Part shown: positions 27,407-38,230 of the stretch, piece by piece | Numbering within the stretch: the first letter of the stretch is position 1 | Layout: each line of letters starts with the position of its first letter | Origin: an uncultured Erysipelotrichaceae bacterium | GTDB lineage: Bacteria; Bacillota_I; Bacilli_A; Erysipelotrichales; Erysipelotrichaceae | DNA: 64,000 bases | NCBI GenBank assembly: GCA_947569705.1 | Contig: CANOSP010000001.1 | Location: 246,852-310,851 of the forward strand | Reading direction: 5' to 3' | Position numbers and translations under genes: made by a program | The notes under the pieces: model-generated | Seen by the model: only the letters and a program-made list of their open reading frames with translations | The model's database searches: none | Told to the model about the DNA's origin: nothing

Positions 27407-28867
27407 CTATTTTGAACTATGGTGAAAAGTTTCGATTGAGGATGGATGTGAATCATAAAAGACTTGAATAATAGTACCGTAAGAGAACAGCTTTGTCACA
27501 TAATGACCGCTGAAGCAAGCAGTACATAAGGCATCGCTTTGATATGCTTTGATTAAATCGGAAATTTCCATGAAACGTAAGGAATCTGCCTTTAAATAGG
27601 AACATAATTCCTTTGTATTCATACGGGCTGATATTAATTCCTCAAAGCTTGATGTGTCTACACCATAGAAACAAGGATGTGTAATTGCCGGCGCACCGAT
27701 ACGGATATGGACTTCCTTGGCACCGGCTTCCTTTAACAGCTGTACAATTCTGTGTGAGGTTGTGCCTCTTACAATCGAATCATCAATTAAGATAATACGC
27801 TTTCCGCTGACTAATGATTCAATCGCAGAAAGCTTCATGCGGACACCGCGTTCACGCTGTTTTTGGGTCGGCTGAATGAAGGTACGTCCGACATAGCGGT
27901 TTTTGATTAAGCCTAACTCATAAGGAATGCCGCTTTCCTTCGCATAACCGATGGCAGCTGAGGTCGAGGAATCAGGTACACCGATGACTATATCAGCCGA
28001 TAAGCCGCTGTCTTTATCCTTTTGAGCCATGACTCTGCCTGTAGCGACACGCGCTTCATGAACATTGATCCCGTCAATTACACTGTCCGGTCGAGCGAAA
28101 TAAATATATTCCATCGCACACATATGAACCCCTTGAGGCTTTCGATAATATTCTTTGGTAATTCCCTCAGAGTGAAACCATACGATCTCTCCGCTGTCTA
28201 CATCAGTGATCGCTTCACTGCTGCTCATCACATCAAAGGCGCAGCTTTCTGAACTGATTAAATAACCCTCTTGAAATGCCGCATAGGCTAACGGTCGTAA
28301 ACCGTTATGATCGCGAATCGCAAAGATTCCGTCCTCACACAGCACCAAACATGCGTATGCACCTTCTAAGCGCTGAAATGCCTGCTTAATGCGCTCTAAG
28401 AAGCTTCCCTTGCCCTGTTGAATCAGATGCAGAATGATTTCACTGTCACTGCTTCCTTGAAATATACTGCCTTTCTTTTCCAACTCAATGCGCAATTCCT
28501 TCGCATTTACAATTTGACCGTTATGAACAACCGCAAATTTATGCTTTTCAAGATTCGCAATCAAGGGCTGTACATTCTCAATTTCATTCCCGCCGGCTGT
28601 AGAATAACGGACATGACCGATGGCATATTCCCCCGGAAGTGCCTGTATTTGTTCATCGTGAAATACTTCACTGACAAGTCCTTTTCCTTTAAAGGCAGTT
28701 AAATGACACTCATTCATTGTCGCGATACCGCATCCCTCTTGTCCGCGATGCTGCAGCGCATGCAGACCGTAGTATGTCAAAGAAGCGCTGTCCTCTACAT
28801 GATATACTCCGAAAACACCGCATTCTTCATGTATTTCTTCACCTATCGGCATTATTGAATCTTCCAT
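27407..28867 (-). CDS. purF: Amidophosphoribosyltransferase
   Basis: Commits PRPP to purine synthesis by forming phosphoribosylamine with glutamine nitrogen (486 aa). Cys16 in HEECGVFGV is the N-terminal nucleophile exposed after propeptide removal, with GHVRYST and NGQIVNAKELR in the glutaminase domain. The PRPP loop IILIDDSIVRGTT is near residue 362 and CSYLKADS is C-terminal. Bacillus-type enzymes also carry a 4Fe-4S cluster; candidate Cys residues are present late in the protein. The C-terminal tail is 20-odd residues longer than usual and unremarkable. It has its own promoter at 28907-28935. Confidence 0.95.
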   Translation of the reverse strand: MEDSIMPIGEEIHEECGVFGVYHVEDSASLTYYGLHALQHRGQEGCGIATMNECHLTAFKGKGLVSEVFHDEQIQALPGEYAIGHVRYSTAGGNEIENVQPLIANLEKHKFAVVHNGQIVNAKELRIELEKKGSIFQGSSDSEIILHLIQQGKGSFLERIKQAFQRLEGAYACLVLCEDGIFAIRDHNGLRPLAYAAFQEGYLISSESCAFDVMSSSEAITDVDSGEIVWFHSEGITKEYYRKPQGVHMCAMEYIYFARPDSVIDGINVHEARVATGRVMAQKDKDSGLSADIVIGVPDSSTSAAIGYAKESGIPYELGLIKNRYVGRTFIQPTQKQRERGVRMKLSAIESLVSGKRIILIDDSIVRGTTSHRIVQLLKEAGAKEVHIRIGAPAITHPCFYGVDTSSFEELISARMNTKELCSYLKADSLRFMEISDLIKAYQSDALCTACFSGHYVTKLFSYGTIIQVFYDSHPSSIETFHHSSK

Positions 28868-28906
28868 TTTATTCGCTTCCTATCTATCGTAATAAAATAC
28901 TTGTAT

Positions 28907-28935
28907 ATTATAACGACTTTTGTTTTATTGCGCAA
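28907..28935 (-). promoter_or_regulatory. purF promoter
   Basis: On the minus strand TTGCGC (28930-28935), a 17-bp spacer and TATAAT (28907-28912). No PurBox pair was recognised. Confidence 0.72.
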
Positions 28936-29027
28936 TATGCATATGATAGAAAAACTGAAAGCTGTTTTAAAAAAGCAGTTTTCAAATATTATTAATGATG
29001 AAAGAAACTGAACTGATAAGCAAGATG

Positions 29028-29064
29028 AAAAAAGCTTCCTTTATCGTCATATGATAAAGAAAGC
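29028..29064 (-). terminator. Terminator after the MATE transporter gene
   Basis: On the minus strand GCTTTCTTTATC pairs with GATAAAGGAAGC (one mismatch), loop of 7, followed by six T. Confidence 0.85.
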
Positions 29065-29103
29065 ATCGTTTAATCATGATCACTTAAGCATTTGAGCAAA
29101 TTA

Positions 29104-30522
29104 CTAAGCTGCACTGCCTTCAAAACCTTTTTGTGAAGACGCAATCCATACGTTCAGTTTTTTAATCTCGTGAAGCGCAAATAATAAGACGATGATCCCG
29201 CTGGAAATATCCGCAATCGGACCCGCATATAAGATACCGTCCAATCCCCAAAAGATCGGCATAATTACAATTAATGGTATCAATAAGATCAACTGTCGCA
29301 GTGTTGAAAGAATGCTCGCTTTTAACGGCTGTCCTGTCGCTTGGAAATAGTTTGTGGATACGATTTGAAAGCCGGAAGTAAAAATACCGAATAAATAGAT
29401 ACGCATCGCTTTTACGGCAAAGTCGCTGAAAGCTTGATCAGCATGTCCGAACAGCTGTAAAATAACATGCGGAATTGTTTCGCAGATCAACCAGCCGATG
29501 CATACAATGATTGTGGCTGAAGCAACAGCCAGTACATATGTTTTTTTGATGCGCTTAGGCTGATTTGCGCCGCGATTAAAGCCCATAATCGGTTGTGAAC
29601 CGACTCCGATACCGATGCAGAATGCGACAATGATCATACTGATTTTCAATACAATTCCCATTGCGCTCAATGCGATGTCTCCGCCGACGTTTGATAAATT
29701 CCCATAATAAACAAGTGAGTTATTCAATATGATCTGCATAATCGCCTGTGCTGACTGTGTGATACAGCTGGAAATGCCCAAAGATAAAATCCTTTGCACA
29801 ATGTGCGGCTGTAAACGCATGTCTGCCTTACAAAAGCGCATATGCTTGCCCTTTTTCCAAAAGTAATATAACAAGACGAGCGCTGAAAGAATCTGTGAAG
29901 AAATGGTTGCGATGGCGGCTCCGCCGACACCCCAATGAAATACAAATATATACAGCGGATCAAGTACACAGTTTAACACGGCTCCGATCACAATACTGTA
30001 CATAGAAAGTGCCGGGCTGCCGTCTGTTCTTGCCATATTGGAAAGTGAGATACCAAGCACATTAAACGGTAAGCCGATAAATATAATTGCCGCATATTGT
30101 ATCGAATACTCCATATTCGCATCAGTCGCCCCAAACAATGTGAGAATCGGTCTTAGAAAAACTAAACCGATCACAGCTAAGATTACACCGCTTAATACGG
30201 ATAAGACAAGCACATTTCCCAATGTTTGTTGTGCTTCCTTATCTCTTTTTTCACCGAGCTTTATGGAAGCGTAGGCACTTCCTCCTGCACCGATCAAGGT
30301 TGCGATAGCGAGTACAATCGAGACAATCGGAAATGCGACTGTTGTGGCGGCATTTCCCAAATAGCCGACGCCTTGTCCGATAAAGATCTGATCGACGATA
30401 TTGTAAACGGCATTCACCAACATGGAGATTACTGCCGGCAATGCAAATATGCGTAACAGCTTACCGATCGGTTCATATCCTAACGGATTTCCGCTCTTAT
30501 TCATTTTTGTTGCTTGATTCAT
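29104..30522 (-). CDS. MATE family efflux transporter
   Basis: Twelve-helix multidrug and toxin extrusion transporter (472 aa), normally Na+ or H+ coupled. The N-terminal half begins LGYEPIGKLLRIFALPAVISM and keeps the NIVDQIFIGQGVG stretch of DinF/NorM-like bacterial MATEs; the second half repeats the pattern with GVGSQPIMGFNRGANQ. Two six-helix bundles are visible as alternating hydrophobic blocks. The substrate cannot be read from sequence. It lies between purF and purA but has its own terminator, so no link to purine metabolism is implied. Confidence 0.9.
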   Translation of the reverse strand: MNQATKMNKSGNPLGYEPIGKLLRIFALPAVISMLVNAVYNIVDQIFIGQGVGYLGNAATTVAFPIVSIVLAIATLIGAGGSAYASIKLGEKRDKEAQQTLGNVLVLSVLSGVILAVIGLVFLRPILTLFGATDANMEYSIQYAAIIFIGLPFNVLGISLSNMARTDGSPALSMYSIVIGAVLNCVLDPLYIFVFHWGVGGAAIATISSQILSALVLLYYFWKKGKHMRFCKADMRLQPHIVQRILSLGISSCITQSAQAIMQIILNNSLVYYGNLSNVGGDIALSAMGIVLKISMIIVAFCIGIGVGSQPIMGFNRGANQPKRIKKTYVLAVASATIIVCIGWLICETIPHVILQLFGHADQAFSDFAVKAMRIYLFGIFTSGFQIVSTNYFQATGQPLKASILSTLRQLILLIPLIVIMPIFWGLDGILYAGPIADISSGIIVLLFALHEIKKLNVWIASSQKGFEGSAA

Positions 30523-30631
30523 TTATATTCCCTGCCTTCTTTTTATGTAACGATTTTTATAACTTTCAATTATGAAATAACGTAAGTAGATACCTGTTTC
30601 CTTTGATTCGCAAGTAAATAATATCGAAATA

Positions 30632-30654
30632 AAACCGACCTGAACGATCGGTTT
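30632..30654 (-). terminator. Intrinsic terminator after purA
   Basis: On the minus strand AAACCGA and TCGGTTT form a 7-bp stem, followed by a T-rich tract (TATTTC), so of moderate strength. Confidence 0.7.
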
Positions 30655-30686
30655 CATCATACAAATACAGATTAACAATCATTTAT

Positions 30687-31973
<1,287 letters not shown>

Positions 31974-32003
31974 CTACCTCCGTTATGCTGATTCGCATTC
32001 ATG

Positions 32004-32043
32004 AAAAAAGGTGTTCCTTGCATTTTGACGGAACACCTGTTCC
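32004..32043 (-). promoter_or_regulatory. purA leader with terminator and competing 5' hairpin
   Basis: On the minus strand the leader would begin GGAAC-AGGT-GTTCC (32030-32043), a small hairpin. Its GTTCC is also part of AGGTGTTCC (32030-32038), which pairs perfectly over 9 bp with GGAACACCT (32009-32017) across a 12-nt loop, followed by six T (32004-32009). The two folds exclude each other. The layout resembles transcription attenuation; no known riboswitch class was recognised. Confidence 0.6.
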
Positions 32044-32049
32044 TGTACT

Positions 32050-32078
32050 ATTATACAGAAAACACATTCATTCGTCAA
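32050..32078 (-). promoter_or_regulatory. purA promoter
   Basis: On the minus strand TTGACG, a 17-bp spacer ending in TG, and TATAAT at 32050-32055. Start would be near 32043. Confidence 0.8.
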
Positions 32079-32210
32079 TCCTAAAGCAGTTGAATGTTTA
32101 GAATGTAACGTTATATGAATGAAAAAGAACTTATATGTTATCAAGATATACAGTAACATTAGTTTTATCATTTCGATTGACAAACACGGTACTATCTTAA
32201 ATGACTGGCA

Positions 32211-33383
32211 TTAAAGTAAACCGCGATTTTTTAAGAACTGCTCAATTCTCGCTAATGCCGCTTTAATTTCTTCAATACTGTATGCATAGGAAACACGAAT
32301 AAAGCCTTCACCTGCTTCACCGAAAGCTGTTCCCGGTACACAAGCAACTTTTTGATCCGCAAGCAGTGCTTCACAAAAGGCCTCACTGGTAAGATGAGTA
32401 CTCTTGATACAAGGAAAAATATAGAATGCGCCCTGCGGCATATGCGTTGTCAAGCCTAATTTATTAAAGCCGTTGACGATAAAGTTACGGCGTGTGAAAT
32501 AAGAATCACGCATTTCTGCGACATGATCCATACCGTTGCGCAATCCTTCGATCGCACCGTATTGAGCAGCAGTCGGTGCGGACATGATCACATACTGGTG
32601 AATTTTATTCATTGCCTTGATGAGATATTCATTGCCGCATACATAACCTAAACGCCAACCGGTCATCGCAAATGCCTTGGAAAAACCGGAAATCAATAAT
32701 ACCTGATCTTTGATTTGAGCGAAATTCGCCGGTGAGCAGTGTTTTACATCATAAGACAGCTCCGCATAAATTTCATCACTGATCACAAGAATACCGCTTT
32801 CCTGAATGATCGGTACAAGCGGTTCATAATCTTCATATGTCATTACACCGCCGGTCGGATTGCTGGGAAAGTTTAACAAAATTGCTTTGGTTTTCGGAGT
32901 AATTGCGGCAGCCAATGCTTCTTTGGTCAGTTTGAATTGATTCTCTGCCTTTAATTCGATAATCACCGGTTTTCCCCCTGCCATGACGACACTCGGCTCA
33001 TAGGCAACATATCCGGGGCTTAACACGATTACCTCATCACCTTCATTGATAATTGCTCGCATCGTAATGTCAATTGCTTCACTTCCGCCGACCGTCACAA
33101 TGACATTTTCCTTAGGCTGATAAGATAAATCAAAGCGCTGTTTTAAATAGCGACAGATCTCCTTACGCAGCTCAAACAAACCTTGATTGGCGGTATAAAA
33201 AGTTTTTCCCTGTGAAATAGAATAAATCGCAGCTTCACGAATATGCCACGGTGTCGCAAAATCCGGTTCACCGACACCGAGCGAAATTACGCCCTCGGTT
33301 TCCGATGCCAAATCGAAAAACTTCCGGATTCCGCTGGGTTTCACCTGCTTGACTCGCTCACTTAACATCATTTCTTTTCTCAT
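32211..33383 (-). CDS. Class I/II aminotransferase, AlaT (YugH)-like
   Basis: PLP-dependent fold-type I aminotransferase (390 aa). The PLP lysine is in ISGFSKAFAMTGWRLGY (near residue 235), with SNPTGG and DEIYAEL upstream. The N-terminal SIRK-like VKPSGIRKFFDLA and EGVISLGVGEPDF match B. subtilis YugH closely, now regarded as the alanine transaminase AlaT; aspartate or aromatic activity cannot be excluded. The ATG overlaps the stop of the upstream AsnC-type regulator by 4 bases, the same pairing as yugG-yugH. The start could also be one of the ATGs 4-5 codons downstream. Confidence 0.88.
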   Translation of the reverse strand: MRKEMMLSERVKQVKPSGIRKFFDLASETEGVISLGVGEPDFATPWHIREAAIYSISQGKTFYTANQGLFELRKEICRYLKQRFDLSYQPKENVIVTVGGSEAIDITMRAIINEGDEVIVLSPGYVAYEPSVVMAGGKPVIIELKAENQFKLTKEALAAAITPKTKAILLNFPSNPTGGVMTYEDYEPLVPIIQESGILVISDEIYAELSYDVKHCSPANFAQIKDQVLLISGFSKAFAMTGWRLGYVCGNEYLIKAMNKIHQYVIMSAPTAAQYGAIEGLRNGMDHVAEMRDSYFTRRNFIVNGFNKLGLTTHMPQGAFYIFPCIKSTHLTSEAFCEALLADQKVACVPGTAFGEAGEGFIRVSYAYSIEEIKAALARIEQFLKNRGLL

Positions 33384-33868
33384 GGTGTTACAAGAAGCCG
33401 CTCTTTGACTTCTTCCTCCTCTTCAAAGACAATGCCCTCGCCTTTGTATTTCTTCAGCACAAACAAGGTACAAGTGCCTGTAACCTTTTCAATACAAGCC
33501 AATTTACTGCCGACAAAATGGGCGATTTCCTGCATCGTCTTACCGTAAATCGTAACGATAAATTCGCTTTTCCCACTCATTAAATACATTGTATCAACTT
33601 CCGGATAGCGATAAATCAGCTTTGCGATACGATCATATCCGAATTCACGTTCCGGCATAACACTGACCTCAATCAGTGCCATAACACGATCCACATTGGT
33701 TTTATCCCAATTAATCAAGGTATGATGTCCCAAAATCACTTTTTCCTTTGTCAATTCATCAATCGCATCATTCACCGTTTCTTCCGTTTCATTTAATGCG
33801 GCAGCTAAATCACAGGTGTTCATTCGTGCATCTTTCTCTAATAGCTTTAACAACGCTGTTTCATTCAT
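33380..33868 (-). CDS. AsnC/Lrp-family regulator, AlaR (YugG)-like
   Basis: Feast/famine transcription regulator (162 aa) with an N-terminal winged helix-turn-helix (LLKLLEKDARMNTCDLAAALN, then ETVNDAIDELTKEKVI) and a C-terminal RAM ligand-binding domain (VMALIEVSV, then EVDTMYLMSGKSEFIVTI). B. subtilis AlaR (YugG) activates alaT in response to alanine, and the overlapping gene order here suggests the same job. AAGGAG lies 6 bases upstream of the ATG. It follows prfC by 46 bases, so it could be part of that transcript. Confidence 0.87.
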   Translation of the reverse strand: MNETALLKLLEKDARMNTCDLAAALNETEETVNDAIDELTKEKVILGHHTLINWDKTNVDRVMALIEVSVMPEREFGYDRIAKLIYRYPEVDTMYLMSGKSEFIVTIYGKTMQEIAHFVGSKLACIEKVTGTCTLFVLKKYKGEGIVFEEEEEVKERLLVTP

Positions 33869-33914
33869 AAAATACTCCTTTCCCTTTCGTGTTTTTTGAT
33901 CTTTACCATTAAAA

Positions 33915-35507
33915 TTATTGTTCGTTTCCTACTTCATTTAATACAAGACCTTTATTTTGATCCAATGCCCATTTGATTCCCCAGTTATTTAAGAAAATCA
34001 ATAAGTTTCTGCCCTTAAGATCCTTCACTCGTTTAGTGTCACTGTTTAAATTCAAGGTATTGGGGTCTAACGTCTGATCCTCAATCCATCGTACACATTG
34101 ATACGGCAGAATATCCAGCTTAATATCGACATTATATTCACTCTTAAGACGTTGTTCCAAGACATCAAACTGCAATACACCGACACCGCCGACAATAATT
34201 TCTTCCATACCCAAGTTTAATTCCTGAAATACTTGAATAGCACCTTCCTGTGCAATTTGAGTGATGCCCTTCGTAAATTGTTTTCGCTTCATCGTATCCT
34301 TTTGGGTTACTCGCGCAAAATGCTCAGGCGCGAATGTCGGAATTTTATGAAACAGGAATTGGTGGGACGGATGACACAGTGTATCACCGATCGCAAAAAT
34401 ACCGGGATCAAATACACCGATCACATCACCTGCATAGGCTTCATCAATGATTTCACGATCCTGTGCCATAAACTGCTGCGGCTGTGCAAGCTTGATTTTT
34501 TTACCGCCCTGCATATGATAGACTTCCATACCCTTTTCAAACTTACCGCTGCAAATGCGCATAAATGCAATACGATCACGATGCGCTTTATTCATATTCG
34601 CCTGTATCTTAAAGACAAAAGCGGTAAAATCCGCTTGAAACGGATCGATTTCACCAATATCGGATGCTCTGGGACGCGGTGAAGTCGTCATTGCCAAGAA
34701 ATGCTTCAAAAACGGTTCTACTCCGAAATTTGTTAAGGCACTTCCGAAGAATACGGGCGTCAGCTTACCCTGTGCAATCAGATCTTCATCAAAGGCAGTA
34801 CTTGCCATATCAAGCAATTCACTGTCTTCTTTCAGCTGTTGAAAGAAATGATCTCCGAGAACTGCACGAAAGCTGTCATCCTGCAAGCTGCCTTCCAGTT
34901 TTTCCGCTTCCTTCTGTCCGTGATCACCGCCGTGAAATGCGATAATACGCTCATGATCGCGCTCATAGACACCTTTGAATTCTTTTCCCGAACCGATCGG
35001 CCAATTCATCGCATAGGTAGAAATGCCCAGTTCATTTTCAATATGTTCCAACAATTCAAACGGATCCATTGCGGCTCGATCCATTTTATTGATAAATGTG
35101 AAAATCGGAATATGGCGCAACAGACATACCTTAAATAATTTTTTGGTTTGTGCTTCCACACCCTTTGACGCATCGATCACCATAACGGCAGAATCCGCTG
35201 CCATCAAGGTACGATAAGTATCCTCACTGAAATCCTGATGTCCCGGTGTATCTAAAATATTGATACAATAATCATCATATTCAAACTGCAATACGGAAGA
35301 TGTTACCGAAATACCGCGCTGCTTTTCTATTTCCATCCAGTCGGAAACCGCATGTTTATTTGCTTTTTTGCCTTTGACACTGCCGGCTTGATTAATGGCA
35401 CCGCCGTATAATAACAACTTTTCGGTCAAGGTTGTTTTTCCGGCATCCGGATGGGATATAATAGCGAAAGTTCTTCTTCGCTCAATTTCATGTTGTAAAG
35501 TTGTCAT
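33915..35507 (-). CDS. prfC: Peptide chain release factor 3
   Basis: Translational GTPase that recycles RF1/RF2 after termination (530 aa). G1 is HPDAGKTTL near residue 19, switch I/II regions include GISVTSSV and DTPGHQDFSEDTYR, and G4 is NKMDR near 140. The insert and C-terminal domain match RF3 rather than EF-G or TetM (TRVKDLKGRNLLIFLNNWGI at the end). AGAGAGGA is just before the ATG. An extended -10 (TGCTATAAT on the minus strand near 35585) is a candidate promoter. Confidence 0.95.
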   Translation of the reverse strand: MTTLQHEIERRRTFAIISHPDAGKTTLTEKLLLYGGAINQAGSVKGKKANKHAVSDWMEIEKQRGISVTSSVLQFEYDDYCINILDTPGHQDFSEDTYRTLMAADSAVMVIDASKGVEAQTKKLFKVCLLRHIPIFTFINKMDRAAMDPFELLEHIENELGISTYAMNWPIGSGKEFKGVYERDHERIIAFHGGDHGQKEAEKLEGSLQDDSFRAVLGDHFFQQLKEDSELLDMASTAFDEDLIAQGKLTPVFFGSALTNFGVEPFLKHFLAMTTSPRPRASDIGEIDPFQADFTAFVFKIQANMNKAHRDRIAFMRICSGKFEKGMEVYHMQGGKKIKLAQPQQFMAQDREIIDEAYAGDVIGVFDPGIFAIGDTLCHPSHQFLFHKIPTFAPEHFARVTQKDTMKRKQFTKGITQIAQEGAIQVFQELNLGMEEIIVGGVGVLQFDVLEQRLKSEYNVDIKLDILPYQCVRWIEDQTLDPNTLNLNSDTKRVKDLKGRNLLIFLNNWGIKWALDQNKGLVLNEVGNEQ

Positions 35508-35591
35508 AATATCCTCTCTTTCTTTTAAATTACGTTGAAAGATCCGTTTACATTTTATCCCTCGCTTTCATAAAATGCCTTTTAATTATAG

Positions 35592-35828
35592 CATGAAGCG
35601 CCTTTCTTATCCACTTATTTTAAAAAGCACGGCTGTTTCTGAAGTAAATTTAGGTTTTGAGACGGTTCTCAGCCATGTATGTACTGTCTTGATCGTTTTC
35701 TATTTAGAGTTATTTCCTATTAAGAAGCGTTATTTGCTTTAAGATATGAATCCATGCAGAATCTATATCGCTTTTTGATCAACAGCATATGTAAGAAACA
35801 GTATAGAAGCAGATCCGAGCACTTTTAT
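35592..35828. other. Spacer between prfC and the gpsA terminator
   Basis: Most of the 372-bp interval upstream of prfC. No small gene, RNA, repeat or strong hairpin was recognised beyond the prfC -10 element and the terminator at 35829-35860. Confidence 0.5.
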
Positions 35829-35860
35829 AAAAAAAAGCTGAATTATGCCTATACTTCAGC
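35829..35860 (-). terminator. Terminator of the cmk-der-gpsA operon
   Basis: On the minus strand GCTGAA and TTCAGC with a 12-nt loop, followed by eight T. Confidence 0.83.
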
Positions 35861-35879
35861 ATCAATCAGCTTCATAGAA

Positions 35880-36878
35880 TTAATCAATTTCATTTTTTAG
35901 ATCACGCAGCATTAAATCACTTGCGGATTGGTGCGGGTTCTTTCCTTCATAAATCACTCGATAGATTTCCGTGACAATCGGCATCGGAATTCCTTGCTTT
36001 TCCGCTACCTCATGAACGATTTTAACGGTACGGATTCCCTCTACCGTCTTAGTATTTGTTTTCAAGAAGTTCTCGGCACTGCCTTCTTTTCCGATTGTAA
36101 AACCGGCTTGGAAATTACGCGAATGACTGCTTGTACAGGTCACGATTAAATCACCGATACCGGTTAATCCCATCATCGTGCTTTCCTTACCGCCCATGGC
36201 GCTGCAATAGCGAATCATTTCCGCCAAACCTCTGGTAATCAACGCTGCTCTTGTATTATCACCATATCCTAAACCGGCTAACATGCCGCTCGCCAAGGCT
36301 ATGGCATTTTTCAAAGCGACACCGATTTCACTGCCGATTTCATCACTTCCGCGATAAACACGTAAATATTGGTTGGAAAACAAACGCTGAATTATTTCGG
36401 CATCTTCTTCTTTTTGAGATACGGCACAAATCGTTGTCAGCATTCTGATCACAACTTCTTCCGCATGAGATGGACCGATCAAAGAGACTACGCTGCTTAA
36501 TTTATCTTGCGGCATGACAGAACGGATAACCTCTGACATTCTGCCGTTGGTTTTCGGGTGAAAGCCTTTTGCGGTATTTACGATGATAACCGGATGATCA
36601 ATTAATTCACTGACTTGTGTACATACAGCTTCAATCGCAATGCTGGGAACACTTAATACAATCACATCGGCATCTTTTACGACAGAAATATCGGTGGTTG
36701 CCCGCAGCTTAGAATTTAAAGTCACATCCGGAAAATACTTGCGATTTTGATGATGCTCATTAATATCCTTGATTTCCGCTTCATCTAAACCGTAAATGAT
36801 TACATCTTCTTCTTTGTCCTGTAAAACCTGTGCTAAGGCACTGCCCCAGCTTCCGCTTCCAATAACAACTGTTTTCAT
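35880..36878 (-). CDS. gpsA: NAD(P)H glycerol-3-phosphate dehydrogenase
   Basis: Makes sn-glycerol-3-phosphate from dihydroxyacetone phosphate for phospholipid synthesis (332 aa). The Rossmann motif GSGSWGSALA is at residues 7-16, the active-site Lys is in VALKNAIALASG (near 190), and NTRAALITRGLAEM follows. It is separated by 7 bases from der, in the order cmk-der-gpsA known from B. subtilis. Confidence 0.95.
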   Translation of the reverse strand: MKTVVIGSGSWGSALAQVLQDKEEDVIIYGLDEAEIKDINEHHQNRKYFPDVTLNSKLRATTDISVVKDADVIVLSVPSIAIEAVCTQVSELIDHPVIIVNTAKGFHPKTNGRMSEVIRSVMPQDKLSSVVSLIGPSHAEEVVIRMLTTICAVSQKEEDAEIIQRLFSNQYLRVYRGSDEIGSEIGVALKNAIALASGMLAGLGYGDNTRAALITRGLAEMIRYCSAMGGKESTMMGLTGIGDLIVTCTSSHSRNFQAGFTIGKEGSAENFLKTNTKTVEGIRTVKIVHEVAEKQGIPMPIVTEIYRVIYEGKNPHQSASDLMLRDLKNEID

Positions 36879-36885
36879 AAGCTAC

Positions 36886-38193
36886 CTACTTTCTTTCTCG
36901 CGCGATAATACGCAGCGTAGTTCCGATGAAGCCAAACGCTTCCCGCAAACGATTTTCTAAATAACGCTGATAGGAAAAATGCAGCAAGCTTGGATCGTTT
37001 ACAAATAAAACGATGGTTGGCGGCGCAACTGCGACCTGTGATGCGTAATAGATCTTCAGGCGCTGACCTTTATGGGTCGGCGGCGGGGTCATCAGCTGTG
37101 CATCCATAATCACTTCATTTAAGATATTGGTTTGAATACGCAATAAGGCATAATCATGAACCTCATCAATCAGCGGCAATAAGGCATTGACTCGCTGTCC
37201 GCTCTTTGCCGATACAAAGAGAATCGGTGCATAATCTAAATAGATAAACTCCTGACGCAGTTTTTTGGTGATCTGATTCATCGTCTGCTCATCTTTTTCC
37301 ACTGTATCCCATTTATTATATACGAGAATGACACCCTTACCCGCTTCATGTGCATACCCGGCAACATGCTTATCCTGTTCTCTGATTCCGGTATCACCAT
37401 CCAGCACCACAAGCACAACATCACTGCGTTCAATCGCACTCATTGCCCGCAGCACACTGTATTTTTCAATTGATTCGTATACCTTTCCGCGCTTTCTGAT
37501 ACCGGCAGTATCAATTACAACATATTCCTTGCCGTCACGCTGAAATGCCGTATCGATGGCATCTCTTGTGGTTCCTTCAATTTGACTGACAATAGAGCGA
37601 TCCTCATTTAACAACGAATTGACTAAAGAGGATTTTCCGACATTGGGACGTCCGATCAAACAGAACTTTGTCATCCCTTCATAGTCATTGATTTTCTTTT
37701 TAGGAAAGTTTTGAATGACTTCATCTAAAATATCACCGATGCCGATACCGTGTATGCCTGATACCGCGGTAGGATCACCGATTCCTAAATTATAAAATTC
37801 ATAGATATTAGCCTGCATTTCTGTATTGTCGACTTTGTTCACGGCTAATACGACCGGTTTCTCACTGCGCTGTAACATGCGCGCAATATATTCATCATCG
37901 TTGGTCAAGCCTTCTCTGCCGTTTACGACAAAGATAATCACATCGGCTTCATCAACGGCAATTTCTACCTGCATCCGTATTTCTTCCTGAAACGGCTGAT
38001 CGGCTAATTGGATTCCCCCGGTATCAATCAGGCGAAATTCCTGTGTCAGCCACTCTACTTTACCGTAAATGCGATCTCTTGTCACACCCGGTGTATCTTC
38101 CACAATGCTTTTTCGCTCACCGATCATACGGTTAAAAATCGTTGATTTCCCGACATTCGGGCGACCAACGATTGCGGCTATTCCTCTAATCAT
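36886..38193 (-). CDS. der: Der (EngA), double-GTPase ribosome assembly factor
   Basis: Essential GTPase for 50S assembly (435 aa). Two tandem G domains are visible: [12 protein letters not shown] near residue 10 with DTPGVTRD, and [12 protein letters not shown] near 182 with [11 protein letters not shown], followed by a C-terminal KH-like domain ([21 protein letters not shown]). It is in an operon with cmk upstream (37-base gap) and gpsA downstream. Confidence 0.96.
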   Translation of the reverse strand: MIRGIAAIVGRPNVGKSTIFNRMIGERKSIVEDTPGVTRDRIYGKVEWLTQEFRLIDTGGIQLADQPFQEEIRMQVEIAVDEADVIIFVVNGREGLTNDDEYIARMLQRSEKPVVLAVNKVDNTEMQANIYEFYNLGIGDPTAVSGIHGIGIGDILDEVIQNFPKKKINDYEGMTKFCLIGRPNVGKSSLVNSLLNEDRSIVSQIEGTTRDAIDTAFQRDGKEYVVIDTAGIRKRGKVYESIEKYSVLRAMSAIERSDVVLVVLDGDTGIREQDKHVAGYAHEAGKGVILVYNKWDTVEKDEQTMNQITKKLRQEFIYLDYAPILFVSAKSGQRVNALLPLIDEVHDYALLRIQTNILNEVIMDAQLMTPPPTHKGQRLKIYYASQVAVAPPTIVLFVNDPSLLHFSYQRYLENRLREAFGFIGTTLRIIARERK

Positions 38194-38230
38194 AAGTACG
38201 CTGCATCATAGTTTTGATACAGCTCACCTC

